Shown: positions 1 through 7,899 of the stretch, one piece after another
How the letters are laid out: every line of letters starts with the position of its first letter
How positions within the stretch are numbered: position 1 is the stretch's first letter
NCBI GenBank assembly: GCA_015232855.1
Contig: JADFYW010000029.1
Location: 1-38,793, forward strand
DNA length: 38,793 nucleotides
Reading direction: 5' to 3'
Source of the DNA: Fibrobacteria bacterium
GTDB taxonomy: Bacteria > Fibrobacterota > Fibrobacteria > UBA11236 > JADFYW01
Translations under genes and position numbers: made by a program
The notes under the pieces: model-generated
Seen by the model: the letters and a program-made list of their open reading frames with translations, nothing else
Database searches by the model: none
What the model was told of the DNA's origin: nothing

Positions 1-491
1 TGGTCTGGGTGGAGGTCCTCTCCTGTGGGGACGAAAATTCGGGTGGGACGTAGTTTTCGCAAAATCCAGGTATAGCTGTTTTGGAGACCTGAATAACCTG
101 CAATTTCTTCAGGGCCTTTACCCGTACCTCTGCGACGGCCGCAATGGGTGTTGAGTGAACAGTCAGGATAATGGAGCCAGTTGATTTTTTTTAAATCCAG
201 GATAGAAAAACTGTTCTCAGTTTCTTTTTTTCGGGTTACGGAAATACTGTCTTTGTCAATATCATCATAATACCCCATAGCTCCGTCCGTTGTTATGACC
301 ACATCAACGTGTACTTTTGAAGCCAGGAAACATTGGAGTAACAAGCCTGCACCAATGACTATATCGTCATCATGGGGGGCCACAAAGAGAATTTTCTCCT
401 GTCCATCTTTCCAGCCAGGGAACATGTCCCCAAGGGCGAGCTCGCTTTTAATGGAGCCCTGTCTTCTGGTACTGAGAGAAAATCCTTTCAT
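1..491 (-). CDS. PIG-L/LmbE family deacetylase, 3' end beyond the window
   Basis: The first 163 codons are present on the minus strand; the rest lies before base 1. PIG-L enzymes are Zn-dependent hydrolases that remove N-acetyl groups from GlcNAc-type substrates. The metal motif is visible as VAPHDDDIVIG at residues 38-48, aligning with the family AHPDDE motif (H40, D42, D43). The second motif, LHPD followed by a cut CA codon (HPDH), is at the window edge. I chose the ATG at 491 because its frame carries both motifs. It begins 3 bases after the stop of the SIS-domain gene, so the two are probably translated together. There is no signal peptide, so the enzyme is likely cytoplasmic. With the SIS and phosphofructokinase genes this suggests amino-sugar use, with the exact substrate unknown. 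Confidence 0.85.
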   Translation of the reverse strand, partial: MKGFSLSTRRQGSIKSELALGDMFPGWKDGQEKILFVAPHDDDIVIGAGLLLQCFLASKVHVDVVITTDGAMGYYDDIDKDSISVTRKKETENSFSILDLKKINWLHYPDCSLNTHCGRRRGTGKGPEEIAGYSGLQNSYTWILRKLRPTRIFVPTGEDLHPD

Positions 492-494
492 ACA

Positions 495-1505
495 TTAACC
501 TAAAAATTCATTTCCAACTTTACGGGCACGCTCGGGCTTATCAAGATCTATCCCTGCATTAATACCCACTTCAACCAGCAGGCTCCAGCCGGCAACCAGC
601 TGCAGATAGGGGGTGAATTGACCATAAGCTGGAATAATCATAGTGGGGAAGGATGTCTTGTGATCTGAAATCGCTACAATGGGCAAACCAACACCCTGGT
701 TTAACACTTCGGTGAATTTTTCTTCTTCATCTTTAAAAGGGTCTACGATTATGAGCGCTTCATTTTTATTCATTACTTCTTCTATACCGTGGGCGGCATA
801 GGTCCCTTCCAGGAAGTCTGATTTTTTCCGGGTGATTTCGTTGGTTTTTAAAGTGAGCTCTTCTGCGGCACCGTTATTTCTGCCTGCCCAATACAAAACA
901 GCAGCGTCCATAAGAGGACCGCTAATTTCTTCTGAGACCTCCATCTCAAGCACCTGGGTGATAAGATCACCAAGTTTCTGAAGATCGGGCAGTTCCAGGC
1001 CGTTTATTTTTCGGAACAGCAAGTCATAAAACAGTGCTTGTTCCACAACAGATTTTGTTGCGGCAACAGCGTCTTCTTTTCCGCAGCCAAGGAGATAATG
1101 GGCGTCTGATTCTTGTTGTATAGGAGTGCCGTCATTAGCGATAACACCTATAATCGTTGAGTGATTTTGGGCCTTTAAATGCCTGATGATCCGGACACCT
1201 TCTTTTGTTTTTCCTGAGTTGGAGGCTACAAACACAGCGGAATCAGCAAGTTTGTATTCCAGGGCCTGAGTGGCTGCTTCGGTATACATGGGTTGGGGGT
1301 ATCCGTTGGCCCAGGCATCACAAATAGTTTTTTTGGCAGGAAAAATACGAGAGGAACCCTCACCGGTGAAGAAAATTTTCTCTTTGTTGATTTTTGATAC
1401 CAGAGAAAAAATGGTGTCGAGGTTTAAGTTTTTTACAACTTCGCCTGTTTCTAACATTTCGCGGCAAAGGGCGAAGTTATTGTATTTTTCGATTGAAGTT
1501 TTCAT
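495..1505 (-). CDS. SIS-domain sugar-phosphate isomerase/deaminase (GlmS isomerase-half type)
   Basis: This 336-residue protein consists of two SIS domains and matches the isomerase half of GlmS without its glutaminase domain. Sugar-phosphate motifs are FTGEGSSR (46-53) and SNSGKT (95-100). The segment GRNNGAAEELTLKTNEI (208-224) followed by H239 aligns, by spacing, with the E. coli GlmS catalytic residues: E216, K220, E223 and H239 match E481, K485, E488 and H504. The C-tail has K329 where GlmS has K603. Such stand-alone proteins include NagB-II-type glucosamine-6-phosphate deaminases and fructoselysine-phosphate deglycases. The retained catalytic set and the neighbouring PIG-L deacetylase favour glucosamine-6-phosphate to fructose-6-phosphate, which is inference. 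The start has an AAGGAAA ribosome site. It is the middle gene of a minus-strand operon. Confidence 0.85.
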   Translation of the reverse strand: MKTSIEKYNNFALCREMLETGEVVKNLNLDTIFSLVSKINKEKIFFTGEGSSRIFPAKKTICDAWANGYPQPMYTEAATQALEYKLADSAVFVASNSGKTKEGVRIIRHLKAQNHSTIIGVIANDGTPIQQESDAHYLLGCGKEDAVAATKSVVEQALFYDLLFRKINGLELPDLQKLGDLITQVLEMEVSEEISGPLMDAAVLYWAGRNNGAAEELTLKTNEITRKKSDFLEGTYAAHGIEEVMNKNEALIIVDPFKDEEEKFTEVLNQGVGLPIVAISDHKTSFPTMIIPAYGQFTPYLQLVAGWSLLVEVGINAGIDLDKPERARKVGNEFLG

Positions 1506-1541
1506 GTTGTTTCCTTGTTTTGTATAAAGTTGGCTTTATTT

Positions 1542-1639
1542 GACAACAACGGTCATCGCCCGGCTTGACCGGGCGATCCATCTACATAATAATGAATAGC
1601 TGGATTGCCCGGTCAAACCGGGCACTGACAATGTTGTTT
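1542..1639. repeat. REP-like pair of inverted palindromes
   Basis: Two hairpins lie in opposite orientation. The first is CGCCCGG-cttga-CCGGGCG at 1557-1575 and the second TGCCCGG-tcaaa-CCGGGCA at 1606-1624. Flanking bases also mirror each other (ACAACAACGGTCAT on the left, ATGTTGTT-type on the right, and ATCCA/TGGAT inside), so the whole unit is one imperfect inverted repeat. The layout is that of a BIME/REP element. It sits between the phosphofructokinase and SIS genes and may also act on the transcript end. Confidence 0.75.
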
Positions 1640-1672
1640 CGATTATAATCATAGGTTTTACCTGACCAATCA

Positions 1673-2878
1673 CTATTGAGCTTTTGCGGCTTGATGTTGT
1701 AAAACACTAAAAGTGCCCAGGTCACCTACCAGGGGCTTCAGATAATCAATGAAAGCTGGTGTGACAAAGTTCCCTGCTTCATTGATAAATTCATCAGGCA
1801 TAGGCTTTGCCTTTACCGCTACATCCATCAAGGGAGCTGTACCATAATTTGTCTTATAAGGACCTTCTGTGGGGCGTACCAGGGTAACCATGATCCCAGT
1901 CTCATTATTGTCTGCAAGTTCCATTGCTTTTACGCCACAGCCATATGCTTCTTCGAGATCAATCTTACTGGCCCTATCAATACCGCACATTGAGAGGGAT
2001 TCGGTAATCTGAAATTCACCTCGATAGCCTGTTTCATCACTTAATATTTTGTGTAAGTTCATGGCGGCACTGCTGCCTCCCATTGCACCAAACTCTATGT
2101 TTGAAAATTTGTCTGCAGTGTTTGAAGCGGAAACGGGGGTTCCGTCTTCCCAGAGAATACCTTCACCGCAGATAATAGATACCCAGCCATTTGCCTCAAT
2201 GATGGATGTCGCATCTTTTATAAATGTTTCTTTATTCAGTTTCCGTTCTGGCATATAAATAAGATGGGGGCCATCACTATCGTGCTGTTTGGCCAATCCA
2301 GCGGCTGCTGCGAGGAAACCTGATTCCCGTCCAACGGTCTGGTGAATGACGTAACGATCAACGCGCTGCATATCTGCAGCCAGGCGACTCGATTGCTGGG
2401 TAGAGAGAGCAACATATCGGGCTGCTGAAGGATAACCTGGTGTATGGTCGGTACCGTAGAGGTCGTTATCTACCGTTTTTGGCAGGCCAATACCGCATAA
2501 TTCGTAGTTATTGTCCTGGCAGTATTTCTCAACTCTATGGATAGTATCCATGGTATCGTTTCCACCGATAAGAAAGAAGTATCGGATATTGTATTTTTTT
2601 AATTGATCCAGAATAAGGGGAAAGTCTTTATCCTGTACCTTATAGCGGCAGGAACCCAGGGCAGAAGAGGGTGTGGATCTCAGGCCTTGAATAACAGAAG
2701 GTGATTCACTGCCCAGATCTGAGACTTCGTCTTTCATAAAGCCTTCAATTCCGTAACGCATACCGTAAATATTCTGGATGTTTTTTGATTTTTCGGCTTG
2801 TTGTACCAGACCGCACAGGGTCGAATTAATAACAGCCGTTGGCCCACCTGACTGGCCAATGAGGGCGTTTCCTTGCAT
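1673..2878 (-). CDS. pfp: Pyrophosphate-dependent 6-phosphofructokinase
   Basis: This 401-residue protein of the PfkA fold phosphorylates fructose-6-phosphate to fructose-1,6-bisphosphate in glycolysis. N-terminal GQSGGPTAVIN (8-18) is the phosphate-donor loop. GGNDT (105-109) has Asp where ATP enzymes have Gly. PKTVDND (133-139) has Lys where ATP enzymes have Gly; together these two residues define the PPi-dependent class, which is reversible. D137 is the catalytic base position, and VGRESG (182-187) matches the substrate-binding MGR motif. The ATG has a GAGG ribosome site 6 bases upstream and a strong promoter about 50 bases upstream. It is the first gene of the operon with the SIS and PIG-L genes, to which it would supply the next step. 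Confidence 0.95.
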   Translation of the reverse strand: MQGNALIGQSGGPTAVINSTLCGLVQQAEKSKNIQNIYGMRYGIEGFMKDEVSDLGSESPSVIQGLRSTPSSALGSCRYKVQDKDFPLILDQLKKYNIRYFFLIGGNDTMDTIHRVEKYCQDNNYELCGIGLPKTVDNDLYGTDHTPGYPSAARYVALSTQQSSRLAADMQRVDRYVIHQTVGRESGFLAAAAGLAKQHDSDGPHLIYMPERKLNKETFIKDATSIIEANGWVSIICGEGILWEDGTPVSASNTADKFSNIEFGAMGGSSAAMNLHKILSDETGYRGEFQITESLSMCGIDRASKIDLEEAYGCGVKAMELADNNETGIMVTLVRPTEGPYKTNYGTAPLMDVAVKAKPMPDEFINEAGNFVTPAFIDYLKPLVGDLGTFSVLQHQAAKAQ

Positions 2879-2925
2879 AATTTCCTCTTTTATTGATAGG
2901 ACTCTTTAATTACCAATTTAGGCCA

Positions 2926-2954
2926 AATATACCACTGGAGGGCTTAAATTTCAA
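2926..2954 (-). promoter_or_regulatory. Sigma70-like promoter of the pfp operon
   Basis: On the minus strand TTGAAA (2954-2949), a 17-base spacer and TATATT (2931-2926) form a near-consensus promoter. The expected start near 2919 gives a leader of about 40 bases before the phosphofructokinase ATG at 2878. Confidence 0.75.
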
Positions 2955-2970
2955 ATAGAGAGAAAGAAGG

Positions 2971-3104
2971 AATCAGTATTCAGTCGTCAGTATATAGTAG
3001 TCAGTACTCAGTCATCAGTAGTCAGACATATAATGGCTTCGCATTTTTATACAAAATAGTGAAAGGTCTGACTACTGATAACTGATTACTGACAACTGAG
3101 AACT
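2971..3104. repeat. Long imperfect inverted repeat built of CAGT/CAGTC units
   Basis: The left arm (2971-3027) repeats TCAGT-type units. The right arm (3066-3104) is its reverse complement with scattered mismatches. The inner 14 bases pair perfectly (ATCAGTAGTCAGAC at 3014-3027 with 3066-3079) around a loop of about 38 bases. It lies within the 320-base gene-free gap 2879-3198, which otherwise holds only the pfp promoter and the hemerythrin leader. It looks like a small non-coding mobile or MITE-like repeat; no coding content was seen. Confidence 0.7.
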
Positions 3105-3198
3105 TCTTTTGAGATTTAATTGTAACACTGTGCTTTTTGGCCTTGAAAGACTATAATAATAGAAAATTTAATACAATCACTTGAGCTGGGAGTGCCCT

Positions 3199-3606
3199 AT
3201 GTCTTTAATTTCCTGGAATACGAACTTATCTGTACAGATTGTCTCTATTGATGAACAGCATAAAGAACTTATGAGGATAATGAATGAATTAAATGATGCC
3301 ATGGGACAAGGGAAGGCAAATGATGTTTTGGGAAATCTTTTAGATGAACTTATTCTGTATACGGTGTTTCATTTTTCCAAAGAAGAAGGACTGTTTGATA
3401 AATACGGCTATCCTGAGGCCGTTGCCCATAAAGAACTGCATAAATTACTTGTGGAAAAGGTCAAGAGGTTCCAAAAGGAATTTCTGGAAGGGGCATCTGA
3501 TTTAAGCGAAGACTTAATGATGTTTTTAAAGGAATGGTTACTTAATCATATTGTAGGCAATGATAAAAAGTATACGCCTTTTCTTAAGGCAAAAGGGGAG
3601 ACCTGA
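3199..3606 (+). CDS. Bacteriohemerythrin
   Basis: This 135-residue single-domain hemerythrin is an O2-binding di-iron four-helix bundle used for oxygen storage or sensing. All expected iron ligands are present in order: H21 (IDEQHKEL), H58 and E62 (HFSKEE), H77 and H81 (HKELH), H117 and D122 (NHIVGND). The ATG at 3199 is preferred over an in-frame TTG at 3181, because GGGAG sits 6-7 bases before the ATG and nothing precedes the TTG. A TATAAT box lies at 3152-3157, but no good -35 was found. It has no fused signalling domain, and its neighbours do not suggest a partner. Confidence 0.93.
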   Translation: MSLISWNTNLSVQIVSIDEQHKELMRIMNELNDAMGQGKANDVLGNLLDELILYTVFHFSKEEGLFDKYGYPEAVAHKELHKLLVEKVKRFQKEFLEGASDLSEDLMMFLKEWLLNHIVGNDKKYTPFLKAKGET

Positions 3607-3656
3607 GACCTATTACAAACTGATGTTTATCAGAACAGGACTGAGTCTGGAATGCC

Positions 3657-4772
3657 CTAGAAGGGACAATAAATTTTACCTCTCTGAGATAATTCGCCTT
3701 TTTTAACTCTGAAGAGGAAAACTCCTTCTTTTTGTCGGGTAAGGTTAATGACCATCTTTTTCTCCGAAATCCTCTTTGTGAGGATTTTTCTCCCGGTTAC
3801 GGTAAATAATTCAATCTTACCGTTTATCCAAAATTGCGATGGTACAATAGTATAGATCCGTTTTCCAGAGTTGCGTACCTTGAAAGATTTGTCTGAGGAA
3901 GCCGGGAACAGGTCTATGCCTGACGTGGAGTCTGGGGTAATTCTTACTGTGGCTATTATGGGCCAATGATCTGATTCATCCAGATTGGGATTATCATAGG
4001 GAACGTGAGATTCAATATAGCCGTAATGGTCTTTTGCGAAAATAAAATCTATCTGATAGGTTGACCCGGGGGGGCGGTGACAGCAACCATCTACGGTTTT
4101 GAACTCCTGGTCGGGAAAATCCACTGCAGAATCGTCCCAGTCATCTGCACCAAGGAGGGGATAGGGTGTGTTTGAGGGACTAAAATTAAAGTCTCCGGTT
4201 AATATTTTAAGGCCAGGGTATTGTGCAGCGAAACTAAGTACCTTATTTACCTGTTCTTTTTGTTCGTCACGGGTAGAGCCTGACCAGATATGGGTCATAA
4301 AAAAGTGTATATTTTGGTCTTTGTTAGGTTGAATGGTGATTTGCCCAACCCGCATATTACTGCCGGAATCAATTTGTACATTACTGGTGTCTAATATGGG
4401 GTATTTACTCAAAAGCAATATACATTCCCAGCCAAAGGTGGGGACAAAATACGAATACATTGGATATCCGGCACTATCAAGGTAGTGAGTAATGAAACTA
4501 ACCCAGTTTTTTGAAACGTTACCAGAATCACTAAAATTAAGCGCAACTTCTGTCAAACCAACAAGATCTGGCTGTTCTTCGATAATGCCATTACCAATTT
4601 TGACCAGATTCGAGTCTTCCCACTGAATCTTATTGTAACAACCGATATTGAAACCGATTACTTTAATGGATGGTATTGCGGATTGTATGGGGGAAAACAA
4701 AAAGGCAACAAAGATAAATACGACATAAAAACCGTTAGTATTAACGCGAAAAAATTTATGAAAATCTATCAT
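3657..4772 (-). CDS. Secreted endonuclease/exonuclease/phosphatase-family protein with T9SS-like tail
   Basis: The 371-residue protein has a hydrophobic signal segment (about 14-32), then an EEP (DNase I-like) domain at about 36-278. Visible catalytic motifs are FNIG (N42), LTEV (E75), THIW (H161), GDFN (D194, N196), IDFIF (D242) and SDHWP (D268, H269), so the active site looks intact. The fold hydrolyses phosphodiesters or phosphomonoesters; the substrate cannot be told. Residues from about 297 form a beta-rich tail with FTVTGRKIL and a final G-V-F-L-F-R-V motif, resembling a T9SS sorting domain, so export to the cell surface is inferred. No ribosome site is visible and the predicted promoter lies almost on the start codon. 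Confidence 0.85.
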   Translation of the reverse strand: MIDFHKFFRVNTNGFYVVFIFVAFLFSPIQSAIPSIKVIGFNIGCYNKIQWEDSNLVKIGNGIIEEQPDLVGLTEVALNFSDSGNVSKNWVSFITHYLDSAGYPMYSYFVPTFGWECILLLSKYPILDTSNVQIDSGSNMRVGQITIQPNKDQNIHFFMTHIWSGSTRDEQKEQVNKVLSFAAQYPGLKILTGDFNFSPSNTPYPLLGADDWDDSAVDFPDQEFKTVDGCCHRPPGSTYQIDFIFAKDHYGYIESHVPYDNPNLDESDHWPIIATVRITPDSTSGIDLFPASSDKSFKVRNSGKRIYTIVPSQFWINGKIELFTVTGRKILTKRISEKKMVINLTRQKEGVFLFRVKKGELSQRGKIYCPF

Positions 4773-4783
4773 GGGTATTAGCT

Positions 4784-4812
4784 AATATACTGCAGAATCA
4801 AGATGTTCGCAA
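4784..4812 (-). promoter_or_regulatory. Sigma70-like promoter of the EEP-family gene
   Basis: TTGCGA (4812-4807), a 17-base spacer and TATATT (4789-4784) lie on the minus strand. The expected transcription start near 4777 is only about 5 bases before the ATG at 4772, so the transcript would be nearly leaderless. Confidence 0.6.
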
Positions 4813-4889
4813 CACAAAGCTGTGTAAGCTGTTGTGGAAATTGGAAATTAAAATTAAACCGGAAAAGAGAATGCCGGTTATTTGGACGT

Positions 4890-4905
4890 ATCTGGTTAAC
4901 CAGAT
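4890..4905. promoter_or_regulatory. Perfect 16-bp palindrome, candidate operator
   Basis: ATCTGGTTAACCAGAT equals its own reverse complement. It lies in the divergent gap between the EEP gene and the outer-membrane/DUF1080 operon, roughly 70 bases upstream of a TATATT box at 4972-4977. It looks like a binding site for a dimeric repressor or activator; no cognate regulator is encoded in the window. A weaker AACCGG/CCGGTT hairpin lies just before it. Confidence 0.5.
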
Positions 4906-5045
4906 CGCATAACAGTCTGGCTTTTCCCTTTTTATACCATAAAGTGAGATGTTAAAAATGCGTTCCTTTATTATATTAGAAATAGAAATGAACATAATTC
5001 AAGGGCCTCTCAAGGCCCATTAATTCGAATAATAGTGAGGAAAAC

Positions 5046-6710
5046 ATGCGTATTAAATGCAAATTACTTTTTTTTGCACAGCTTTTGTTTCTGCTTTCAA
5101 TAGTGCAGGCAGAAGATACTGATCTTGACGTAGTAAGGCATCCAATGTCCATTGGTGGCAGTATTGATTTCGGCCAGGCTTTTGGCATTGATCCTAATAA
5201 ATTTTATGAATCGAGCAATACTTCAAATGATGTGGTTCTTTCGACTAATGCGGTGTACCTGATTCAGAAAATGACCGTTAATGAAAGAATGGATTTCAAT
5301 TTTGGTCTGGTCGGTTTTTATTTCTTTCCTTTTCCTCAGCATCCTACACAGGGTCGGCAAAGCTTTTTGATGGGTAGTGTGTCTGTTGCGGCAGCTGCGG
5401 GCACTTATTCTTTTGGAGATCTTGAAAATCCCTGGTCTCAGTTAACAATCGGTTGGCAGCCATATAAATACAATCGATTTACCAAAACATTTGGAGACTA
5501 CTTGTTTCGTACAGAGTCTTATCCTTCACTTATCCGTACGGGTGAATACGGAGCTATAAATAATGCGCAGGCTTCTATACTGGGCGCAGCATACAATGTG
5601 AACCTTTTTGATGGTCTGTTAAAAAACGATTTCATAGTAAATTTAAGCACAAGAGTTCCTATTGCTGATATTTCAATATCTGATGTATTCACTCTGAATT
5701 TTGGTAATGTTTTTGAAATTGGTGGTGGTATACAATTTAACAGAATCTTGCCAATGGCTCCAGACAAAACAAAAGGGGTTTTTCCACGCTCTTCACAAAA
5801 GTTAAATAATGCCTATGTTAAATGGACCGTTCAGGATTCCCTTAATTATGAGAACTATTTAAATTCAACCGTTTCTGTGGACGGCGGAAAATATCAGGCA
5901 AATCCATTAAAAACCGGAGAATACTACTGGATGGGTAAGAATAACTTTGATCCAGACGACCCGATGGATGATGTTACAACTGCGTATCGTAATGGGGATA
6001 CGTCTGCAACCGGAGAAGACCTATTATTTGACTTTTATCAGGGTGTTGAACGGATTACCTATCAAAGTACAAAATTGATGGGGAAGTTTGGTTTTGATGT
6101 AAAACCTTTATTGGGTGACCCTGAAATTTTCAGTCCACAGGATTTACAGATTTATGGTGAGTTGAGCGTACTCGGTATTAAAGATCACCCTATTTTCTTT
6201 GATGATATTATGGATAGAATGCCTATGATGCTTGGATTTAATCTTCCGACTTTTGGGCTACTTGATTATTTTACGATTGAAATTGAGCGGTGGACTAACC
6301 CTTGGATTAATTCATATGCTATTTCAAGCTGGTTTACCTTTCCTATCCCTAAAAACTTAAATGGAAGTGCTGAGGCCACACCGGAACTAGCCTTAGAGCA
6401 GACCAGAGATCGTTATGAGAACGATGCTCTACTTGGTGCCGCATCAGCAGATGTTCAAAATTGTGTAGATTTAGAGAGTTCATCAAGTTGGAGGAATTTG
6501 TGTAATGCTGAATCAGAGCTAAATTATTCAGAGGATGATTTTAAATGGGCTTTTACCATGGCAAAGACTTTTAAGCCGGTGACCTTATATCTACATATTG
6601 CTAATGACCACTTCAGCCCGATTAAGTCCACTCTTGCCTTATCCGATACTGAGCTTACAAATAGAAAACGTTCCTGGTATTATATGGTAAAGCTTGCTGT
6701 TAACTTGTAA
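5046..6710 (+). CDS. Putative outer-membrane beta-barrel protein
   Basis: This 554-residue protein has a signal peptide (MRIKCK, hydrophobic core, cleavage near VQAED). The rest is rich in alternating aromatic strands and Gly turns, with a strand-like ending (WYYMVKLAVNL) typical of outer-membrane barrels. I do not recognise the family and see no catalytic motif. It lacks the T9SS-like tail of its neighbours, consistent with being inserted in the outer membrane rather than secreted. GAGG precedes the ATG by 5 bases. The DUF1080 gene begins 16 bases after its stop, so the two form an operon; a role in surface binding or passage of the DUF1080 substrate or product is a guess. Confidence 0.6.
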   Translation: MRIKCKLLFFAQLLFLLSIVQAEDTDLDVVRHPMSIGGSIDFGQAFGIDPNKFYESSNTSNDVVLSTNAVYLIQKMTVNERMDFNFGLVGFYFFPFPQHPTQGRQSFLMGSVSVAAAAGTYSFGDLENPWSQLTIGWQPYKYNRFTKTFGDYLFRTESYPSLIRTGEYGAINNAQASILGAAYNVNLFDGLLKNDFIVNLSTRVPIADISISDVFTLNFGNVFEIGGGIQFNRILPMAPDKTKGVFPRSSQKLNNAYVKWTVQDSLNYENYLNSTVSVDGGKYQANPLKTGEYYWMGKNNFDPDDPMDDVTTAYRNGDTSATGEDLLFDFYQGVERITYQSTKLMGKFGFDVKPLLGDPEIFSPQDLQIYGELSVLGIKDHPIFFDDIMDRMPMMLGFNLPTFGLLDYFTIEIERWTNPWINSYAISSWFTFPIPKNLNGSAEATPELALEQTRDRYENDALLGAASADVQNCVDLESSSSWRNLCNAESELNYSEDDFKWAFTMAKTFKPVTLYLHIANDHFSPIKSTLALSDTELTNRKRSWYYMVKLAVNL

Positions 6711-6726
6711 ACAAAAGGTAAATATT

Positions 6727-7833
6727 ATGCATAAACTAAATGTTTCTTCCTTAATATTAGTGCTTGGTATCATCTGCACCGGGTACAGTGATTTCGCCTG
6801 GAAAAAATTATGGGATGGTGAGTATAATGAATCATTAGGTGACAAAAAATTTAAGGGATGGGTCATTAGAGGTCCTTCAAGTCAATGGTTTCTGGATGAT
6901 GGTGCTATTCATGGGACAATGGATGATGGTTCTTTTACCATGGTCTGGTCCGACAGTGTTTATACTGATGCCACCTATCAGGTTACTTATAAAATAAAGC
7001 AAGGAAATAGCGGTATTCATTTTCGTGCCCGGCCGGATAATACTGAACCGCAGGATGTAAATGATGGTTCTGATCTTCGTTTTGGTGGTACCTCTGCAAG
7101 GGGACTTCATATAGAGGTTGATCATCGGGACGCCGGTTGTATATGGTGCAGTAACTGTGGTGGTTGGGATGCGCATTCACCTGGTGAAGCGGCATATAAA
7201 TCACTTCCAGATCCGGAAAATGAATGGATTGTTGCAAGACTAAAAATGGAAGGAAGAAAAATATCTACCTGGATACGTCAAATTACTCAAAATGAATTTT
7301 TGCCTGCTGTAGTTGAGCATGATGTTGGTACCCATGAAGATAAACAAAAGGGTCGGTTTGGGTTCCAGATGCATTATGGAACGGTTCGTGTATGGATTAA
7401 AGATCCTATGCTTGCAATGGGTTGTGCCGATACCTCATCCAAATATTATGATAAAGCTGCTGTTGAAGACTCAGGATTTGTTTTACTTGATAATGGCTCA
7501 TGCCTCGAGGCCAATCATGGTTGTAAAGATACTTTGGCTTCCAATTATGACGGCACAGCTTTGTTCGCTGATAGTAACTTATGTGTAACCACTATTGAGA
7601 GACAAAGACAGCAGAATCTTTTTTCTATTACAACCGAAGAGGGCCTTCAGGTCTCTATTAAGGATATTGGAAATTATCAGATAGACATCTATAATGTCAG
7701 TGGAAAGCTTCTGGAACAAAAACAGGGTGCAGATGCTGGTATGGTTAATTTTCAGGATTTGAAACAGGGAATTTATTATGTTAAAATCCACTCTGAAAAA
7801 CTGGATATTACAGAAAAAGTCTTAGTTTTTTAA
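6727..7833 (+). CDS. Secreted DUF1080 (3-keto-disaccharide hydrolase family) enzyme with Cys repeats and T9SS-like tail
   Basis: This protein of 368 residues has a signal peptide (about 1-21) and a DUF1080 concanavalin-like beta-sandwich (about 25-230), with typical features FKGWVIRGPSSQW, SGIHFRA and a closing GRFGFQMHYGTVRVWIKDP. DUF1080 (PF06439) members act on 3-keto-glycosides. Next come two Cys-bounded segments, GCADTSSKYYD...NGSC and GCKDTLASNYDG...NLC, variants of the GCxDxxAxNYxxxAxxDDGSC linker repeat. The end (YQIDIYNVSGKLL ... LKQGIYYVKI ... KVLVF) is a clear T9SS-type sorting domain. I chose the ATG at 6727, preceded by AAAGG, since an upstream ATG at 6694 overlaps the previous gene and adds residues before the signal peptide. 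It is probably co-transcribed with the barrel gene and followed by a terminator. Confidence 0.88.
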   Translation: MHKLNVSSLILVLGIICTGYSDFAWKKLWDGEYNESLGDKKFKGWVIRGPSSQWFLDDGAIHGTMDDGSFTMVWSDSVYTDATYQVTYKIKQGNSGIHFRARPDNTEPQDVNDGSDLRFGGTSARGLHIEVDHRDAGCIWCSNCGGWDAHSPGEAAYKSLPDPENEWIVARLKMEGRKISTWIRQITQNEFLPAVVEHDVGTHEDKQKGRFGFQMHYGTVRVWIKDPMLAMGCADTSSKYYDKAAVEDSGFVLLDNGSCLEANHGCKDTLASNYDGTALFADSNLCVTTIERQRQQNLFSITTEEGLQVSIKDIGNYQIDIYNVSGKLLEQKQGADAGMVNFQDLKQGIYYVKIHSEKLDITEKVLVF

Positions 7834-7855
7834 AAGTTGAATAAACCTTTTATTA

Positions 7856-7879
7856 AAAGCCCCGGTTAAACGGGGCTTT
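7856..7879. terminator. Bidirectional intrinsic terminator
   Basis: AAAGCCCCG-gttaaa-CGGGGCTTT forms a 9-bp stem followed by a T run on the plus strand and by TTTTAAT on the minus strand. It sits between the convergent DUF1080 genes and can serve both. Confidence 0.9.
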
Positions 7880-7899
7880 TTTTTGTTTTTGTACTTATT

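Noticed and set aside
295-498. Plus-strand ORF of 67 codons
   Set aside because: It lies opposite the PIG-L gene, whose minus-strand frame carries clear PHDDD and HPD motifs.
2971-3104. CRISPR array
   Set aside because: The repeated units are very short, irregular and arranged as an inverted repeat, without uniform spacers or cas genes.
4798-5188. Two short minus-strand ORFs near the EEP/barrel intergenic gap
   Set aside because: They have no ribosome sites or family features; one runs into the barrel gene's signal-peptide coding region and the other overlaps the EEP promoter.
6877-7237. Minus-strand ORFs opposite the first DUF1080 gene
   Set aside because: They are antisense to a well-supported DUF1080 domain and show low-complexity translation.
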